The notes: generated by a model from the letters alone, not told the origin. Shown: positions 1 to 9,179, numbered from the stretch's first letter. The stretch is 64,000 bases of DNA from Burkholderiales bacterium (GCA_016177875.1 JACOUL010000030.1:31366-95365), one strand, 5' to 3'. Translations and numbers: made by a program.

Positions 1-1
1 G

Positions 2-523
2 GCAAAGGCGAAAAAACATATCGATCACCTCAAGAATTTCGGTTTCGTCGATGAAACCACCGTCGTGGCGCCTGGCATCAATGGCAAGATGAGTGAGTTC
101 AATGCCGCCTTCGGCCTGCTCCAACTTAAGAGCATCGATAACGCATTACAGCGACGGGGCGCCATTGATGCACGCTATCGTGCTCGCCTTGCCGGTATCG
201 ATGGCATTCATTGCCTCCCCGGTGGCAATCAAAAGGTGGCGAACTTTGCCTATTTTCCGATTCTGGCACAGGAACGCTACTCGCTCAGTCGCGATGCGCT
301 CTTCCAGAAACTACATGAGCATGACATCCACACGCGCCGCTATTTTTATCCGTTGATCACCGATTTCCCGATGTACCGCGGTATGCCGTCCGCAGCACAT
401 TCAAATTTGCCGGTGGCGAGAAAAATCGCGTCGCAAGTGATTTGCCTACCGATCTATCCGGCTCTCGCCGACGATCAAGTCGATCGCATCATTGACGTCA
501 TCGCAAGCAACGCAGGAAAATGA
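2..523 (+). CDS. DegT/DnrJ/EryC1/StrS sugar aminotransferase, C-terminal part
   Basis: The reading frame is already open at the window edge, so only the last ~173 residues of a PLP-dependent sugar aminotransferase are visible; the active-site lysine lies outside. The stretch PGINGKMSEFNAAFGLLQL is the typical DegT-family segment lining the active site, and the C-terminal half has the usual small-domain pattern (FAYFPIL, RRYFYPL). Such enzymes transfer an amino group from glutamate to a 4- or 3-keto nucleotide sugar. The stop overlaps the start of the next gene (ATGA), so the two are translationally coupled. Family assignment is firm; the sugar substrate is unknown. Confidence 0.88.
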   Translation, partial: AKAKKHIDHLKNFGFVDETTVVAPGINGKMSEFNAAFGLLQLKSIDNALQRRGAIDARYRARLAGIDGIHCLPGGNQKVANFAYFPILAQERYSLSRDALFQKLHEHDIHTRRYFYPLITDFPMYRGMPSAAHSNLPVARKIASQVICLPIYPALADDQVDRIIDVIASNAGK

Positions 524-1221
524 AAACCGTCGCTGTCATGCAGCCCTATTTTTTTCCGTACATAGGGTATTTTCAACTCATCAACGCCGTTGACCAGTTC
601 ATCGTCTACGACAATATCAAGTACACGAAAAAGGGCTGGATCAATCGCAATCGAATTCTCCAGCATGGCAAAGAAGCGCTCATCTCGCTGCCGCTGAAAA
701 GCGATTCCGATTTTCTCGACGTTGTTGAGCGCGAGCTTGCGCCGGACTTCGACGGCGGTAAATTTTTGAATCGGCTCATCGAGTCCTATCGCCGCGCGCC
801 CTGCTTCAAGCAAGTTGCACCTGTACTGGAAACCGTCATGCGTTTCGAAGATCGCAACCTGTTTCGTTTCATTCACCACTCGATCCTACGCGTATGTGAA
901 TACCTTGGCATCGATACTGAAATCACGATTTCGTCGACGCTGTCGATCGATCATTCTTTGAAAAACCAAGAAAAGGTGATCGCGCTGTGCAAAAGCGTTA
1001 GGGCAGATATCTATATCAATCCGATCGGCGGCACGGAACTCTATGCGAAAGAGGAATTTCAGACGCAAGGCATCGAACTGAAATTCCTGCAAGCACTGCC
1101 GTTCGAATATCCGCAATCGGGTAATGAATTCGTACCCTGGCTTTCCATCGTCGACGTGATGATGTTCAATTCGGTAGAATCGATCAAGGAGCGCCTGGAC
1201 TCAGGTTATCAATTGATCTAA
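520..1221 (+). CDS. WbqC-like family protein
   Basis: A 233-residue protein beginning MKTVAVMQPYFFPYIGYFQL, the hallmark opening of the WbqC-like family, with the conserved block FIVYDNIKYTKKGWINRNRI following. WbqC proteins sit in O-antigen and capsule loci and are often found with sugar aminotransferases and acyl-transfer genes; their reaction is not well established. The start codon overlaps the stop of the upstream aminotransferase by four bases, supporting a common transcript. No signal peptide or membrane segment is visible, so it is probably cytoplasmic. A role in modifying an amino sugar is inferred from context only. Confidence 0.85.
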   Translation: MKTVAVMQPYFFPYIGYFQLINAVDQFIVYDNIKYTKKGWINRNRILQHGKEALISLPLKSDSDFLDVVERELAPDFDGGKFLNRLIESYRRAPCFKQVAPVLETVMRFEDRNLFRFIHHSILRVCEYLGIDTEITISSTLSIDHSLKNQEKVIALCKSVRADIYINPIGGTELYAKEEFQTQGIELKFLQALPFEYPQSGNEFVPWLSIVDVMMFNSVESIKERLDSGYQLI

Positions 1222-1235
1222 AAGAGATGCGAAGC

Positions 1236-2201
1236 ATGATGCATTGGAAAAAACTCGGAAAAATCTTCGAGCCGAAACAGTTCAAGTTACCGAACGGCTG
1301 TACGGACTTCGCGCAATCGCCGCAAGCCCTGGTCTTCGACGATTTCGTGCGCATTTATTTTTCGACGCGCTCGTTCGATCCCACTAATGGCAAGTATTTA
1401 AGCCATATCGCGTATGTCGACATAAAAAAGAATTTTCGCGACATCGTCGGCGTGTCCGAACATACCGTCATCGAACTCGGCAAGCTAGGCTGCTTCGATG
1501 AGCATGGCATCTTCCCGATGAACGTGGTGCGCCATGGCGATGATATTTACGGTTATACCTCGGGCGTCAACCGCCGCGTGTCGGTGCCGGTGGATACCGC
1601 TATTGGCTTAGCGATCAGCCGCGACAATGGTCGCACCTTCCAGCGCATGGGCGACGGACCGGTGCTTGGGCCTTCGCTGTTCGAACCCTGCATCGTGGCC
1701 GACCCTTTCGTCAAAATTGTCGATGGCGTATTTCACATGTGGTACATCTTCGGCACCGGCTGGAAGAAGTCTTCGGAAGACGCGGCGCCGGATCGACTCT
1801 ACAAGATCGGCCATGCATATTCGCCCGACGGCATTCACTGGACCAAGGAAGAAGCCAGGCAAATCATCGAGTCGCGCTTGGGTCCCGATGAATGCCAAGC
1901 GCTGCCGACTGTGATCGACATCAATGGCAAATACCACATGTGGTTCTGCTATAGACAGACGCATGACTTTCGCAAAAACCGCGACCGCGGCTATCGCATC
2001 GGCCATGCATGGTCGGACGATTTACAGAATTGGACACGCGACGACGACAACCTGGTTATCGATGTCAGCGAAAATGACTGGGATTCGCAAATGCTGTGCT
2101 ATCCGCACGTGTTTGAATGCGATGGCGAGATCTATCTTCTCTACAACGGCAGTGAATTCGGGCGGCATGGATTCGGCATCGCCCAACTCATTCGAGATTA
2201 A
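1236..2201 (+). CDS. Five-bladed beta-propeller glycosidase-like protein (GH43/GH130-like)
   Basis: About 321 residues with repeated propeller-blade signatures: DGVFHMWYIFGTG, DGIHWTKE, NGKYHMWFCYR, DLQNWTRDD and DGEIYLLYNG. This pattern is typical of GH43/GH32/GH130-like five-bladed propellers. No signal peptide is visible, so it acts in the cytoplasm or is not exported by Sec. I chose ATG 1236 over ATG 1227 because AAAGAG at 1221-1226 then has normal spacing, and because MMHWKKLG aligns with MFSWKKLG at the start of its paralogue at 3315-4274. It may trim, transfer or merely bind sugar; the function is not known. Its stop codon overlaps that of the convergent FkbM gene by four bases. Confidence 0.72.
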   Translation: MMHWKKLGKIFEPKQFKLPNGCTDFAQSPQALVFDDFVRIYFSTRSFDPTNGKYLSHIAYVDIKKNFRDIVGVSEHTVIELGKLGCFDEHGIFPMNVVRHGDDIYGYTSGVNRRVSVPVDTAIGLAISRDNGRTFQRMGDGPVLGPSLFEPCIVADPFVKIVDGVFHMWYIFGTGWKKSSEDAAPDRLYKIGHAYSPDGIHWTKEEARQIIESRLGPDECQALPTVIDINGKYHMWFCYRQTHDFRKNRDRGYRIGHAWSDDLQNWTRDDDNLVIDVSENDWDSQMLCYPHVFECDGEIYLLYNGSEFGRHGFGIAQLIRD

Positions 2202-3298
2202 TCGAATTCCGCGTACAGAATCACCATCATCGAAAAATAGCCGCGCTGCCTGAGATAAATTTTGATGTCAGGCGCAATGTCACGCAGCAGCAGCGGGATG
2301 CGGAAAAAATCTTCTTTCAAGTGCAGCCGCGTAATGACGCGCGGCCGATCGCGCTGAATGGTTTTACGCGCGCCGGCCAATGCACGATACTCGGCACCGT
2401 TGATGTCGGTCTTGATCAAGGTGACCGTACTGCCTTCGCGCTCCATGATGGCATCGATGGGTTCGACCTCGATCGTCTTGCTGCCGCCCTCGGCAATCTT
2501 GTTGTCGATATCCATATCGTTGGTCGCAAAGGACAAGCTCGTCTTTTCATCCCAGGCGCCGACCTTGATCGGCACGACGCGCGGATGGTCGAGCGAGTTA
2601 ACCGTCTCCACCAGTCTTGCGAAATTATCCTCGAACGGTTCCAGCGAAATGATCTTGTTATAGCGACCGCCGCTGACATGATGGAATTCGCGTATGGTGT
2701 CGCCGGTGAAACCGCCGACGTCGAGAAACACTTCATTCTCTCTTAGGGCAAACTCGGTCTTCGGAAAATAAAGATTGTCGACACGCACATGCGGACGAAC
2801 GTAATCCAGGTTCTCATTGATTTTGGTATTGATCGCGGCGATATAGGTCTGACGAGACAAGTCATCGGCAAACACCTGCGATGCCCGTTCGAATTGTTCA
2901 ACGTTTGCCTTCACGAACGCCATGTCCATGAAACCGTCCGGCATATTGAGATAATCCGGGATATCGATCACATGTACATCAGGCGCACCCAGCTTTTCCA
3001 GTCGCTCCACCGCCACCGGCACATTGGTAATGCCGACGACGAAATGAAAGTCGCCTAGGCGGTCGACCAACTCTTCGGTAGTCACCACCTTGGCGCCCAT
3101 GAAAGCATCTTCCGTCTTGTAGGCGGCATCCACCATCACGCCCGACACCGTAATGCCGTTGGCTTCGAGGAATCGCTTCAATACATAGGCGTAGACGCCA
3201 GCGCCATACAGCATCACGGGCTTTGCCGAACTCCGCATGCGTTCCAACAAAGGACGCTGCTTGTTATTGCCGTCGACGAGATGATCAAGAATAGTCAT
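2198..3298 (-). CDS. FkbM family methyltransferase with N-terminal Rossmann-like domain
   Basis: A 366-residue protein in two parts. Residues ~25-110 resemble a nucleotide-binding fold (VMLYGAGVYAYVLKRFL, FHFVVGITNVP). Residues ~185-350 form an FkbM-type SAM methyltransferase, with VFLDVGGFTGDT as the SAM-binding glycine motif and IKTDINGAEYRAL as the conserved acidic motif of the family. FkbM enzymes usually O-methylate sugars or polyketides, so methylation of a surface-glycan sugar is plausible. The gene lies between two paralogous beta-propeller genes, is 16 bases downstream of one on the same strand, and its 3-prime end overlaps the convergent other one. The methyl acceptor cannot be read from sequence. 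Confidence 0.85.
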   Translation of the reverse strand: MTILDHLVDGNNKQRPLLERMRSSAKPVMLYGAGVYAYVLKRFLEANGITVSGVMVDAAYKTEDAFMGAKVVTTEELVDRLGDFHFVVGITNVPVAVERLEKLGAPDVHVIDIPDYLNMPDGFMDMAFVKANVEQFERASQVFADDLSRQTYIAAINTKINENLDYVRPHVRVDNLYFPKTEFALRENEVFLDVGGFTGDTIREFHHVSGGRYNKIISLEPFEDNFARLVETVNSLDHPRVVPIKVGAWDEKTSLSFATNDMDIDNKIAEGGSKTIEVEPIDAIMEREGSTVTLIKTDINGAEYRALAGARKTIQRDRPRVITRLHLKEDFFRIPLLLRDIAPDIKIYLRQRGYFSMMVILYAEFD

Positions 3299-3314
3299 GG
3301 GGGAAGAATATCGA

Positions 3315-4274
3315 TTACGGTGAAGGCGTATAAGCCGTCAATTCAGCAACGCCGAAACCTTCGCGGCCAAAGTCATTGCCGCAATAAAACATGAGCGTAC
3401 GGCCATCGAGTTCGATCACTTGCGGATAGCACATCATTTTCGAATCCCAGCCTGACTCTGAAAGAGTAATGCCGGCTTGCGCATCGTCCCGCATCCAAGT
3501 CTTCAGATCGGGCGAAGAAGCATACCCTAAACGATACGCCCCTTCCGAGGTGGAAGGCTTGCGATAGGCAAAGACGGCGTGCCATTTACCATCCAAATAA
3601 AACGGCGACAGGATATCTTGGCACTCATCTTCCGACATGGTCGGCAAAATCGGCGCGCCGTCGTGGCGCCAATGGATGCCATCTTCAGACGTGGCAAGGG
3701 CAACTTGGTACACCGGCTCGAACTTACCTTCGGCATGCAGCCATTTTCGCCCAGTGAGATACCACATGACCCATTGGTCGCCGATCACGCGTACCACCGG
3801 GCCCGTGACGAAATAGGGTTCGTTCAGCGTAAGGCCCAAAGCCGGGCCTTCTCCTACTTTCCCGAAAGTCTCGCCGCCATCGCGGCTGACGGCGACGCCG
3901 ATCGCCAAGGTATAAGGCACCGATTGCATGCGGGTCCAGCCTGAATAGTAGGCGTAAATCTCGTCGCCGCAGCGTACAAAGCTGCTTGGCATGATGCCGA
4001 ATTCATCGAATGCGCCGGGGTTACCCAGAGGCATCAAAGGCTGCTCGGAAACCCCCACAATGCGCGTGATATCGTCACGCGCCAGATCCACATACCCTGG
4101 ATAGGAAACGTACTGCAGATCGCCACCACGCTGGGGCCGGCAAGCGACATAGACGCGCAGCACGTTTTCATTGAGCACAAAAGGCGTGGGACACTGCGCG
4201 AATTCCTGGATCCATGGTCGCGGACGACTCTGGGTGGGGTCGAAAATATTGCCGAGTTTTTTCCAGGAAAACAT
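3315..4274 (-). CDS. Five-bladed beta-propeller glycosidase-like protein, paralogue
   Basis: About 319 residues, clearly paralogous to the 1236-2201 product: both start M-x-x-WKKLG, share the blade motifs DGIHWRHDG, DGKWHAVFAYR and DLKTWMRDD, and end with DFGREGFGVAEL versus EFGRHGFGIAQL. The frame stays open further upstream to a TTG at 4391, but I prefer ATG 4274 because it matches the paralogue's start; no strong ribosome-binding site precedes it, so the start is uncertain. It has no clear signal peptide in this form. The two copies flank the FkbM methyltransferase on opposite strands, suggesting duplication with inversion. The substrate is unknown. Confidence 0.7.
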   Translation of the reverse strand: MFSWKKLGNIFDPTQSRPRPWIQEFAQCPTPFVLNENVLRVYVACRPQRGGDLQYVSYPGYVDLARDDITRIVGVSEQPLMPLGNPGAFDEFGIMPSSFVRCGDEIYAYYSGWTRMQSVPYTLAIGVAVSRDGGETFGKVGEGPALGLTLNEPYFVTGPVVRVIGDQWVMWYLTGRKWLHAEGKFEPVYQVALATSEDGIHWRHDGAPILPTMSEDECQDILSPFYLDGKWHAVFAYRKPSTSEGAYRLGYASSPDLKTWMRDDAQAGITLSESGWDSKMMCYPQVIELDGRTLMFYCGNDFGREGFGVAELTAYTPSP

Positions 4275-4495
4275 GTTGTCTGAGGAGTATTTGGCAAAAC
4301 CGCCATTCACGTGCCAAAAGAAGTCAAAAGCCTGGACGGATACTACACAACGCCCCTCTTCTATGCAACGAGAGCGCCTTTCCGCAGTCAAAACCTAGGA
4401 CTTCCCCAGAGAAACCTTTCTTGCACTCTTGCGGGCGGTTAAAATAGAGGATTACCGCTTTGGCGGTCAAATAGACATATGCTTAAGGAGGCCGC

Positions 4496-5512
4496 ATGCG
4501 TGCCGGCGAAGAAAAAATTTATATTGATCCGGTCACCCGTGAGCCGCTTCGTCTCGTCGACGAAGTGCGCAAGGGCGATGAAATCATATCCGGCGCCCTA
4601 GTGAATTCCGCAGGCCACCGCCATGAGATCCGCGATGGGGTGCCCGATCTGGTGTACCCGTATGAATTGCCTGCGGTTGATGCCGAAGCCCTGCAGAAGT
4701 ATGAAGAGCGGGCGGACGCCTACGACCGTTACCTGCCGCTGACTTTCAGCACCTACGGCGAAGATGAAGAAGCGGTGCGCAATGCCATGATCGACAAGCT
4801 CGATCTGAAACCCAATTCCATCGTTCTGGAAACCGGCGCCGGCACTGGCCGCGATTCCGAAATTATCGCGCGTCGTCTCGGCGCGAACGGCAAGCTCTAT
4901 ATCCAAGACCTCTCCCCCTCCTTCCTCGCCAAGAACCTGGAGCGCATGCACGGCGTCGACGCCCGCGTGGAGCCGGCACTCGCCAACGGCTATTACCTAC
5001 CCTTTGCCGACAATACTTTCGACGCCTACTATCACTTCGGCGGCATCAATGCCTTCGGCGATATCAAGCGTGCGTATGCCGAAATGGCGCGCGTGGTGAA
5101 ACCAGGCGGCAAGGTGGTGGTCGGCGACGAAAGCATGCCGCCCTGGCTGCGTAACACCGAGTTCGGCCGCGTCCTGATGAATTCCAACCCGGAATTTGTT
5201 TATCCGCTCGAATTAGACAAGCTGCCGGTGGAAGCACGCAAGACGCGTCTGGAGTGGATCATCGGCGGCGTGTTCTGGGTGATCGACTTCGTCGTCGGCG
5301 AAGGCGAACCGAAAGCGGATTTCGATTTTCCGATTCCTGGCGTTCGCGGCGGCACGCATCGCACCCGCTACTTCGGCCAGCTGGAAGGTGTCACGCCCGA
5401 AGCCAAGCGTATGGCACAGGAAGCACGCGCTAAAACCGGCAAGAGCATGCATCAATGGCTGGACGAAGTCGTGCGCGAAGCTGCCAAGCGCGATCTCGGG
5501 CAAAAGGACTAA
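4496..5512 (+). CDS. Class I SAM-dependent methyltransferase
   Basis: A 338-residue protein with a strong ribosome-binding site (AAGGAGG about six bases before the ATG). Residues ~8-60 (IYIDPVTREPLRL to IRDGVPDLVYP) resemble a Trm112-like N-terminal segment seen in many glycan-locus methyltransferases. The core follows: VLETGAGTGRDS is motif I, then YLPFADNTFDAYYHFGG and VVKPGGKVVVGDES as post-I and motif III regions. It is the first rightward gene of a tight run (methyltransferase, methyltransferase, ACP, SDR, ligase, acyltransferase) and is probably co-transcribed with it. Divergent from the propeller gene at 3315-4274, with about 220 bases between the starts. The methyl acceptor is unknown. 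Confidence 0.85.
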   Translation: MRAGEEKIYIDPVTREPLRLVDEVRKGDEIISGALVNSAGHRHEIRDGVPDLVYPYELPAVDAEALQKYEERADAYDRYLPLTFSTYGEDEEAVRNAMIDKLDLKPNSIVLETGAGTGRDSEIIARRLGANGKLYIQDLSPSFLAKNLERMHGVDARVEPALANGYYLPFADNTFDAYYHFGGINAFGDIKRAYAEMARVVKPGGKVVVGDESMPPWLRNTEFGRVLMNSNPEFVYPLELDKLPVEARKTRLEWIIGGVFWVIDFVVGEGEPKADFDFPIPGVRGGTHRTRYFGQLEGVTPEAKRMAQEARAKTGKSMHQWLDEVVREAAKRDLGQKD

Positions 5513-5526
5513 ATTTCCGCCGCAAC

Positions 5527-6609
5527 ATGACCAACAACAGTAACAACCCGACGCTAGTTTTCCCCGCTGTCAATCAAGCCGCGATTGATTTTCTGATCGC
5601 CGCGCGCCAGCGCGGAGAGCGCACGATTTGCGCAGCGTCGGTAGCAAACGAAGAAATCGCCGCCGAGTGGGGCGGATCGCATCGCCTGCCCGCGATTTAC
5701 GACGCCGACTTTGCGCATCAGTTTCTCGATTTGGTCGAGACTCAGTCGATTGCGCGCGTGTTTTGCCCGGTCGCGGCAGTGCACGATTTCATGCGCAAAT
5801 TCATCGCCGAACGCAAGCTGGATATCGAACTCATCGGCCAATCGCCGATCCGCCAGCAAGTCGAGGCGCATCGCCGCCTGATCGCGCGTGCAAACAAATT
5901 ACTGCCGCTGATTGAGGCCTGCGCCGAAGGGCGCAACGCCTTGTCATTGATCGAAGTCGCCGGTATGCTGCGCCAATCCTCGCTGATCTATGGCGAGTCG
6001 AACGATGACAAGCTGGCCGCCCTGATGGGCATTTTTGCCAGCGCGCCGCAAGGCGACGTGGTCGAAATCGGCTCGCTCATGGGCCGCTCAGCTTTCGTGC
6101 TGCTGTATCTGGCATGGCGCTATCGCGTCGGCGCAGTGCTGACGGTCGACCCGTGGATGGTCGGCAATGCGATCCAGCACGACTCGCCCGAGCAATTCCA
6201 GGCGCTGGTCGACGAATGGGATTTCGAAGTCTTAAGCCAAGGCTTTTATATCAACATGATCCCGGCGCGCACGGACGACCACGCGCATTTGCGCATGCCG
6301 TCCGATCAAGGCTACGCGATATACTCGGGCACAGAGCCGATCCTGTCGCAGCTGGCGCGGCCCGTACCATACAATAAAAAAATCGCCGTCATCCATATCG
6401 ACGGCAACCACGATTACGCTTGCTGCAAAAAGGATTGCGAGCTGTGGCTTTCCAACATGGTGCCGCAGTCCTGGCTCATCCTGGACGACTACCTGTGGGC
6501 CCACGGCGACGGACCTTACCGCGTCGGGAATGAATTGCTGGTCGATCAAGCAGATCGAATCGAACGCTCCTTCGTTTGCGGGAAGGCGCTGTTCGTCAAA
6601 TTCAAGTAA
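5527..6609 (+). CDS. Class I SAM methyltransferase-like protein with N-terminal pre-ATP-grasp-like domain
   Basis: I place the start at ATG 5527 (MTNNSNNPTLVFPAVNQ), 14 bases after the previous stop, giving 360 residues; the open frame extends upstream but would overlap the preceding gene. The N-terminal ~110 residues look like the Rossmann-type pre-ATP-grasp domain that precedes ATP-grasp ligases. The C-terminal half reads as a methyltransferase of the class-24 or cephalosporin-hydroxylase-like group: VVEIGSLMGRSAFVLLYL is the SAM-binding loop, VLTVDPWMVGNA and IAVIHIDGNHDY are the following motifs, and WLILDDYLW comes near the end. The ATP-grasp catalytic domain itself is absent. Its role in the glycan cluster is not known. 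Confidence 0.72.
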   Translation: MTNNSNNPTLVFPAVNQAAIDFLIAARQRGERTICAASVANEEIAAEWGGSHRLPAIYDADFAHQFLDLVETQSIARVFCPVAAVHDFMRKFIAERKLDIELIGQSPIRQQVEAHRRLIARANKLLPLIEACAEGRNALSLIEVAGMLRQSSLIYGESNDDKLAALMGIFASAPQGDVVEIGSLMGRSAFVLLYLAWRYRVGAVLTVDPWMVGNAIQHDSPEQFQALVDEWDFEVLSQGFYINMIPARTDDHAHLRMPSDQGYAIYSGTEPILSQLARPVPYNKKIAVIHIDGNHDYACCKKDCELWLSNMVPQSWLILDDYLWAHGDGPYRVGNELLVDQADRIERSFVCGKALFVKFK

Positions 6610-6634
6610 TTAGCCGCATCGCGAACCATATAAC

Positions 6635-6862
6635 ATGTCTCTGGAAAAAATTTTTGCTGACGTTTTTGCGCTTCAAGCGTCTACGGTCAACGATCAACTC
6701 GAACTGGCTTCGATTCCCGCCTGGGATTCGTTGACGCACATGATGCTGATCGTGCAGCTCGAAGATACCTACAAGATCCAATTGTCGGGCGATGAAATCG
6801 CCGACATGAAATCGGTGGGCGACGCCAGGCGCGCCCTGCAAGCACACGGTGCGACGCCATGA
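6635..6862 (+). CDS. Acyl carrier protein
   Basis: A 75-residue acidic helical protein with the phosphopantetheine attachment motif at residues 31-33 (WDSLTHMML), the serine being residue 32. It overlaps the next gene (SDR) by four bases (ATGA). A dedicated ACP next to an adenylating ligase and a ketoreductase-like SDR indicates a carrier-bound acyl or aminoacyl intermediate, rather than general fatty-acid synthesis. The DltC-like size and the DltA-like features of the ligase at 7628 make amino-acid loading possible. This is an inference; the ligand is not visible in the sequence. Confidence 0.88.
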   Translation: MSLEKIFADVFALQASTVNDQLELASIPAWDSLTHMMLIVQLEDTYKIQLSGDEIADMKSVGDARRALQAHGATP

Positions 6863-7614
6863 ATATCGCCGGCGCAAAAGTCTTGCTGACCGGCGGCGGC
6901 CGCGGCATCGGGCGCTTTCTGGTTGAACGCTTGGCGGCCGAATCTGCCGAAGTCTTCGTGCTGGAGCGCGACGAAGCCTTGTGCGCCGAACTGCGCGCCA
7001 TCGAAGGCGGCAAGGTCAATGCGCTATCCTGCGACGTCTCCAGCGCCGATGCAGTCGACGCTGCGCTGAAACAAGTATTCGACGCCGGCTTCGATCCCGA
7101 TGTCTTGGTCAACAACGCCGGCATCATCCATAGCGAACCGCTGGTCAATATGCTGGCGCGCGGCGTCGATCGCGTGCATTCGCGCGAAAATTGGCGGCGC
7201 GTGATGGCTATCGACCTCGACTCGGTTTTCTTCGTCACCGGCCGCGTAGTCGACCAGATGCTCGCCAAGCGCCGCAAAGGCGTGGTGATTTCCATCAGCT
7301 CGATCGCCGCCAACGGCAATCCCGGACAAACCGCGTATTCCGCCGCCAAAGCCGGCGTCAATGCCATGACCCAAACCTGGGCCAAGGAACTCGGCGCCAT
7401 GGGGCTGCGCTTTGCCGCGATCGCACCCGGTTTCATCGATACGCCATCGACGCGCGAGGCCTTAAGCGAAGCGGTGCTCACCCGCCTGCAGCAGCAAGTA
7501 CCTTTGCGCCGCCTGGGCAACATGGACAGCATTTACCTCGCCGTTCGCCACATCATTGAAAACGATTACCTGACCGGCACAGTCCTGGAAGTGGATGGCG
7601 GATTGGTAATTTAG
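6859..7614 (+). CDS. SDR-family oxidoreductase (FabG-like)
   Basis: A 251-residue classical short-chain dehydrogenase: TGGGRGIG at residues 11-18 binds NAD(P), NNAG at 85-88 stabilises the fold, and the catalytic Ser ~147, Tyr160 and Lys164 (YSAAK) are all present. The closest functional type is 3-oxoacyl-ACP reductase, which fits the ACP gene overlapping its start by four bases. In this cassette it would reduce a carrier-bound 3-keto group, or it could act on a sugar intermediate. It ends 13 bases before the ligase gene, consistent with one operon. Family is certain, substrate is inferred. Confidence 0.87.
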   Translation: MNIAGAKVLLTGGGRGIGRFLVERLAAESAEVFVLERDEALCAELRAIEGGKVNALSCDVSSADAVDAALKQVFDAGFDPDVLVNNAGIIHSEPLVNMLARGVDRVHSRENWRRVMAIDLDSVFFVTGRVVDQMLAKRRKGVVISISSIAANGNPGQTAYSAAKAGVNAMTQTWAKELGAMGLRFAAIAPGFIDTPSTREALSEAVLTRLQQQVPLRRLGNMDSIYLAVRHIIENDYLTGTVLEVDGGLVI

Positions 7615-7627
7615 GGGAAACGCCGGA

Positions 7628-9175
7628 ATGCCTTACCGCTCGAATCTCGCCGTCGCTTTTGAAGAAGTTGTCGCCCGCTATGCGGGTCGCACAGCCCTGC
7701 ATTATCCGGCGACGAACGAGCGCGTGACTTATCGAGACCTAGCCGCGCTTGCCAATCGCATTGCGAGCATTTTCTGGGCCAAAGGATTACGCCAGGGCGA
7801 AGTTGCCGCGTTTTTCAACGATAAATCGCCAACTGCATTCGCCGCCATGCTGGCCTGTCTGCGCCTCGGCATCATCTATACCAATCTCGATCCGGAAAGC
7901 CCCTGGGAACGCAATCGCAAGATTCTCGCCACGTGCCAGCCGCACTTGATCGTCAATGCCTTTGCCGATCTGCCGTTTAAGGAAGGGCTAGAAGAACAAG
8001 GTTTGCGCAACGTTCTTCATTTGCGCGACTTGCCGAACATGACGGCATCCGAGACGATGCCGGACCACCGTACGATCACCGGCGCGTCGCCCGCCTACAT
8101 CATGTTCACCTCGGGTTCCACTGGGAATCCCAAAGGCGCGGTAATGTCGCATGCGAATCTGCTCGGACTGATTGCTTGGGGCCAGGATCGTTTCGGCATT
8201 ACGTGCGATGACGTGATAACCAACGTCAATCCGATTTATTTCGACAATTCGGTCTTTGATTTTTATACGGCGATTTTTTCGGGCGCGACCTTGCTGCCTG
8301 TCACACCCGCGCAAGCGAAAGACACGCGACTTTTGGTGCGCCTAGTGAATGAAGCGGGATGTACGACCTGGTTTTCCGTACCGTCGCTGCTTGTCTATTT
8401 GCTGACGACCAGAGCAGTCACCGCAAACGATTTTCCGAAGATACGCAAAATCATCTTCGGCGGCGAAGGTTTTCCCAAGCCTAAGCTCAAGCAGTTGTAC
8501 GATTTATTCGGCAGCCGTGCCACGCTGGAAAATGTGTATGGCCCGACGGAATGCACATGCATTTGCTCAGCGCATTCGATTAGCGATGCCGATTTCGAAG
8601 ACATGCAAAATCTCGCGACGCTAGGCAAGCTCGCACAGAATTTCGACTATGAAATTCTGCCGCAAGACGAATCAGATCCAGATCCGGACTTCGGCGAACT
8701 CTTCCTGCGCGGACCGCAGGTCGGCCTGGGTTACTACAACGATCGTGAGCGCACGGCGAAGTCTTTTATCCCAAATCCGCGCCACAATCTCTATGCCGAT
8801 ATCGGTTACCGCACCGGCGACCTGGTTAGACGCGATGCCCAAGGCAATTTGCACTTCAAGGGCCGCGTCGACTTCCAGATCAAGCACATGGGTTATCGCA
8901 TCGAGCTGGAAGAAATCGAAGCTGCCGTTGGCACGCTGGCCGGCGTCAAGGAGTGCGCAGTAATTTATCAAAAATCTGCCGACGGCTTCGGACAAATCAT
9001 CGCGTTCACTGCAATGAATACACCGGCCGCGCCGGAAGAATTATTGCGCCAAATTGCAGCGATCGTGCCGCCTTATATGCTGCCGCGGCGCATGCATGTA
9101 ATGGAACATTTGCCCAAAAATGCCAATGGCAAGATCGACCGCATCGCCTTGCAAACCCACGCTACTTCAGCTTAA
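7628..9175 (+). CDS. AMP-dependent acyl/amino-acid adenylating ligase (DltA-like)
   Basis: A 515-residue member of the ANL superfamily with all core motifs: P-loop TSGSTGNPKG (161-170), YGPTE (304-308), YRTGD (394-398), the hinge segment DFQIKHMGYRIELEEIE (415-431), and the C-terminal lysine motif NANGKIDR. The segment NPIYFDNSVFD carries Asp206 in the place where amino-acid-activating A domains and DltA bind the substrate amino group, so an amino acid is a real alternative to a fatty or hydroxy acid. It would adenylate the acid and pass it to the ACP encoded at 6635. No carrier or condensation domain is fused to it. Confidence 0.83.
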   Translation: MPYRSNLAVAFEEVVARYAGRTALHYPATNERVTYRDLAALANRIASIFWAKGLRQGEVAAFFNDKSPTAFAAMLACLRLGIIYTNLDPESPWERNRKILATCQPHLIVNAFADLPFKEGLEEQGLRNVLHLRDLPNMTASETMPDHRTITGASPAYIMFTSGSTGNPKGAVMSHANLLGLIAWGQDRFGITCDDVITNVNPIYFDNSVFDFYTAIFSGATLLPVTPAQAKDTRLLVRLVNEAGCTTWFSVPSLLVYLLTTRAVTANDFPKIRKIIFGGEGFPKPKLKQLYDLFGSRATLENVYGPTECTCICSAHSISDADFEDMQNLATLGKLAQNFDYEILPQDESDPDPDFGELFLRGPQVGLGYYNDRERTAKSFIPNPRHNLYADIGYRTGDLVRRDAQGNLHFKGRVDFQIKHMGYRIELEEIEAAVGTLAGVKECAVIYQKSADGFGQIIAFTAMNTPAAPEELLRQIAAIVPPYMLPRRMHVMEHLPKNANGKIDRIALQTHATSA

Positions 9176-9179
9176 TTCT

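Noticed and set aside
4421..4445. TTGCAC and TAAAAT upstream of the methyltransferase gene at 4496
   Set aside because: The spacer is only 13 bases, too short for a sigma-70 promoter.
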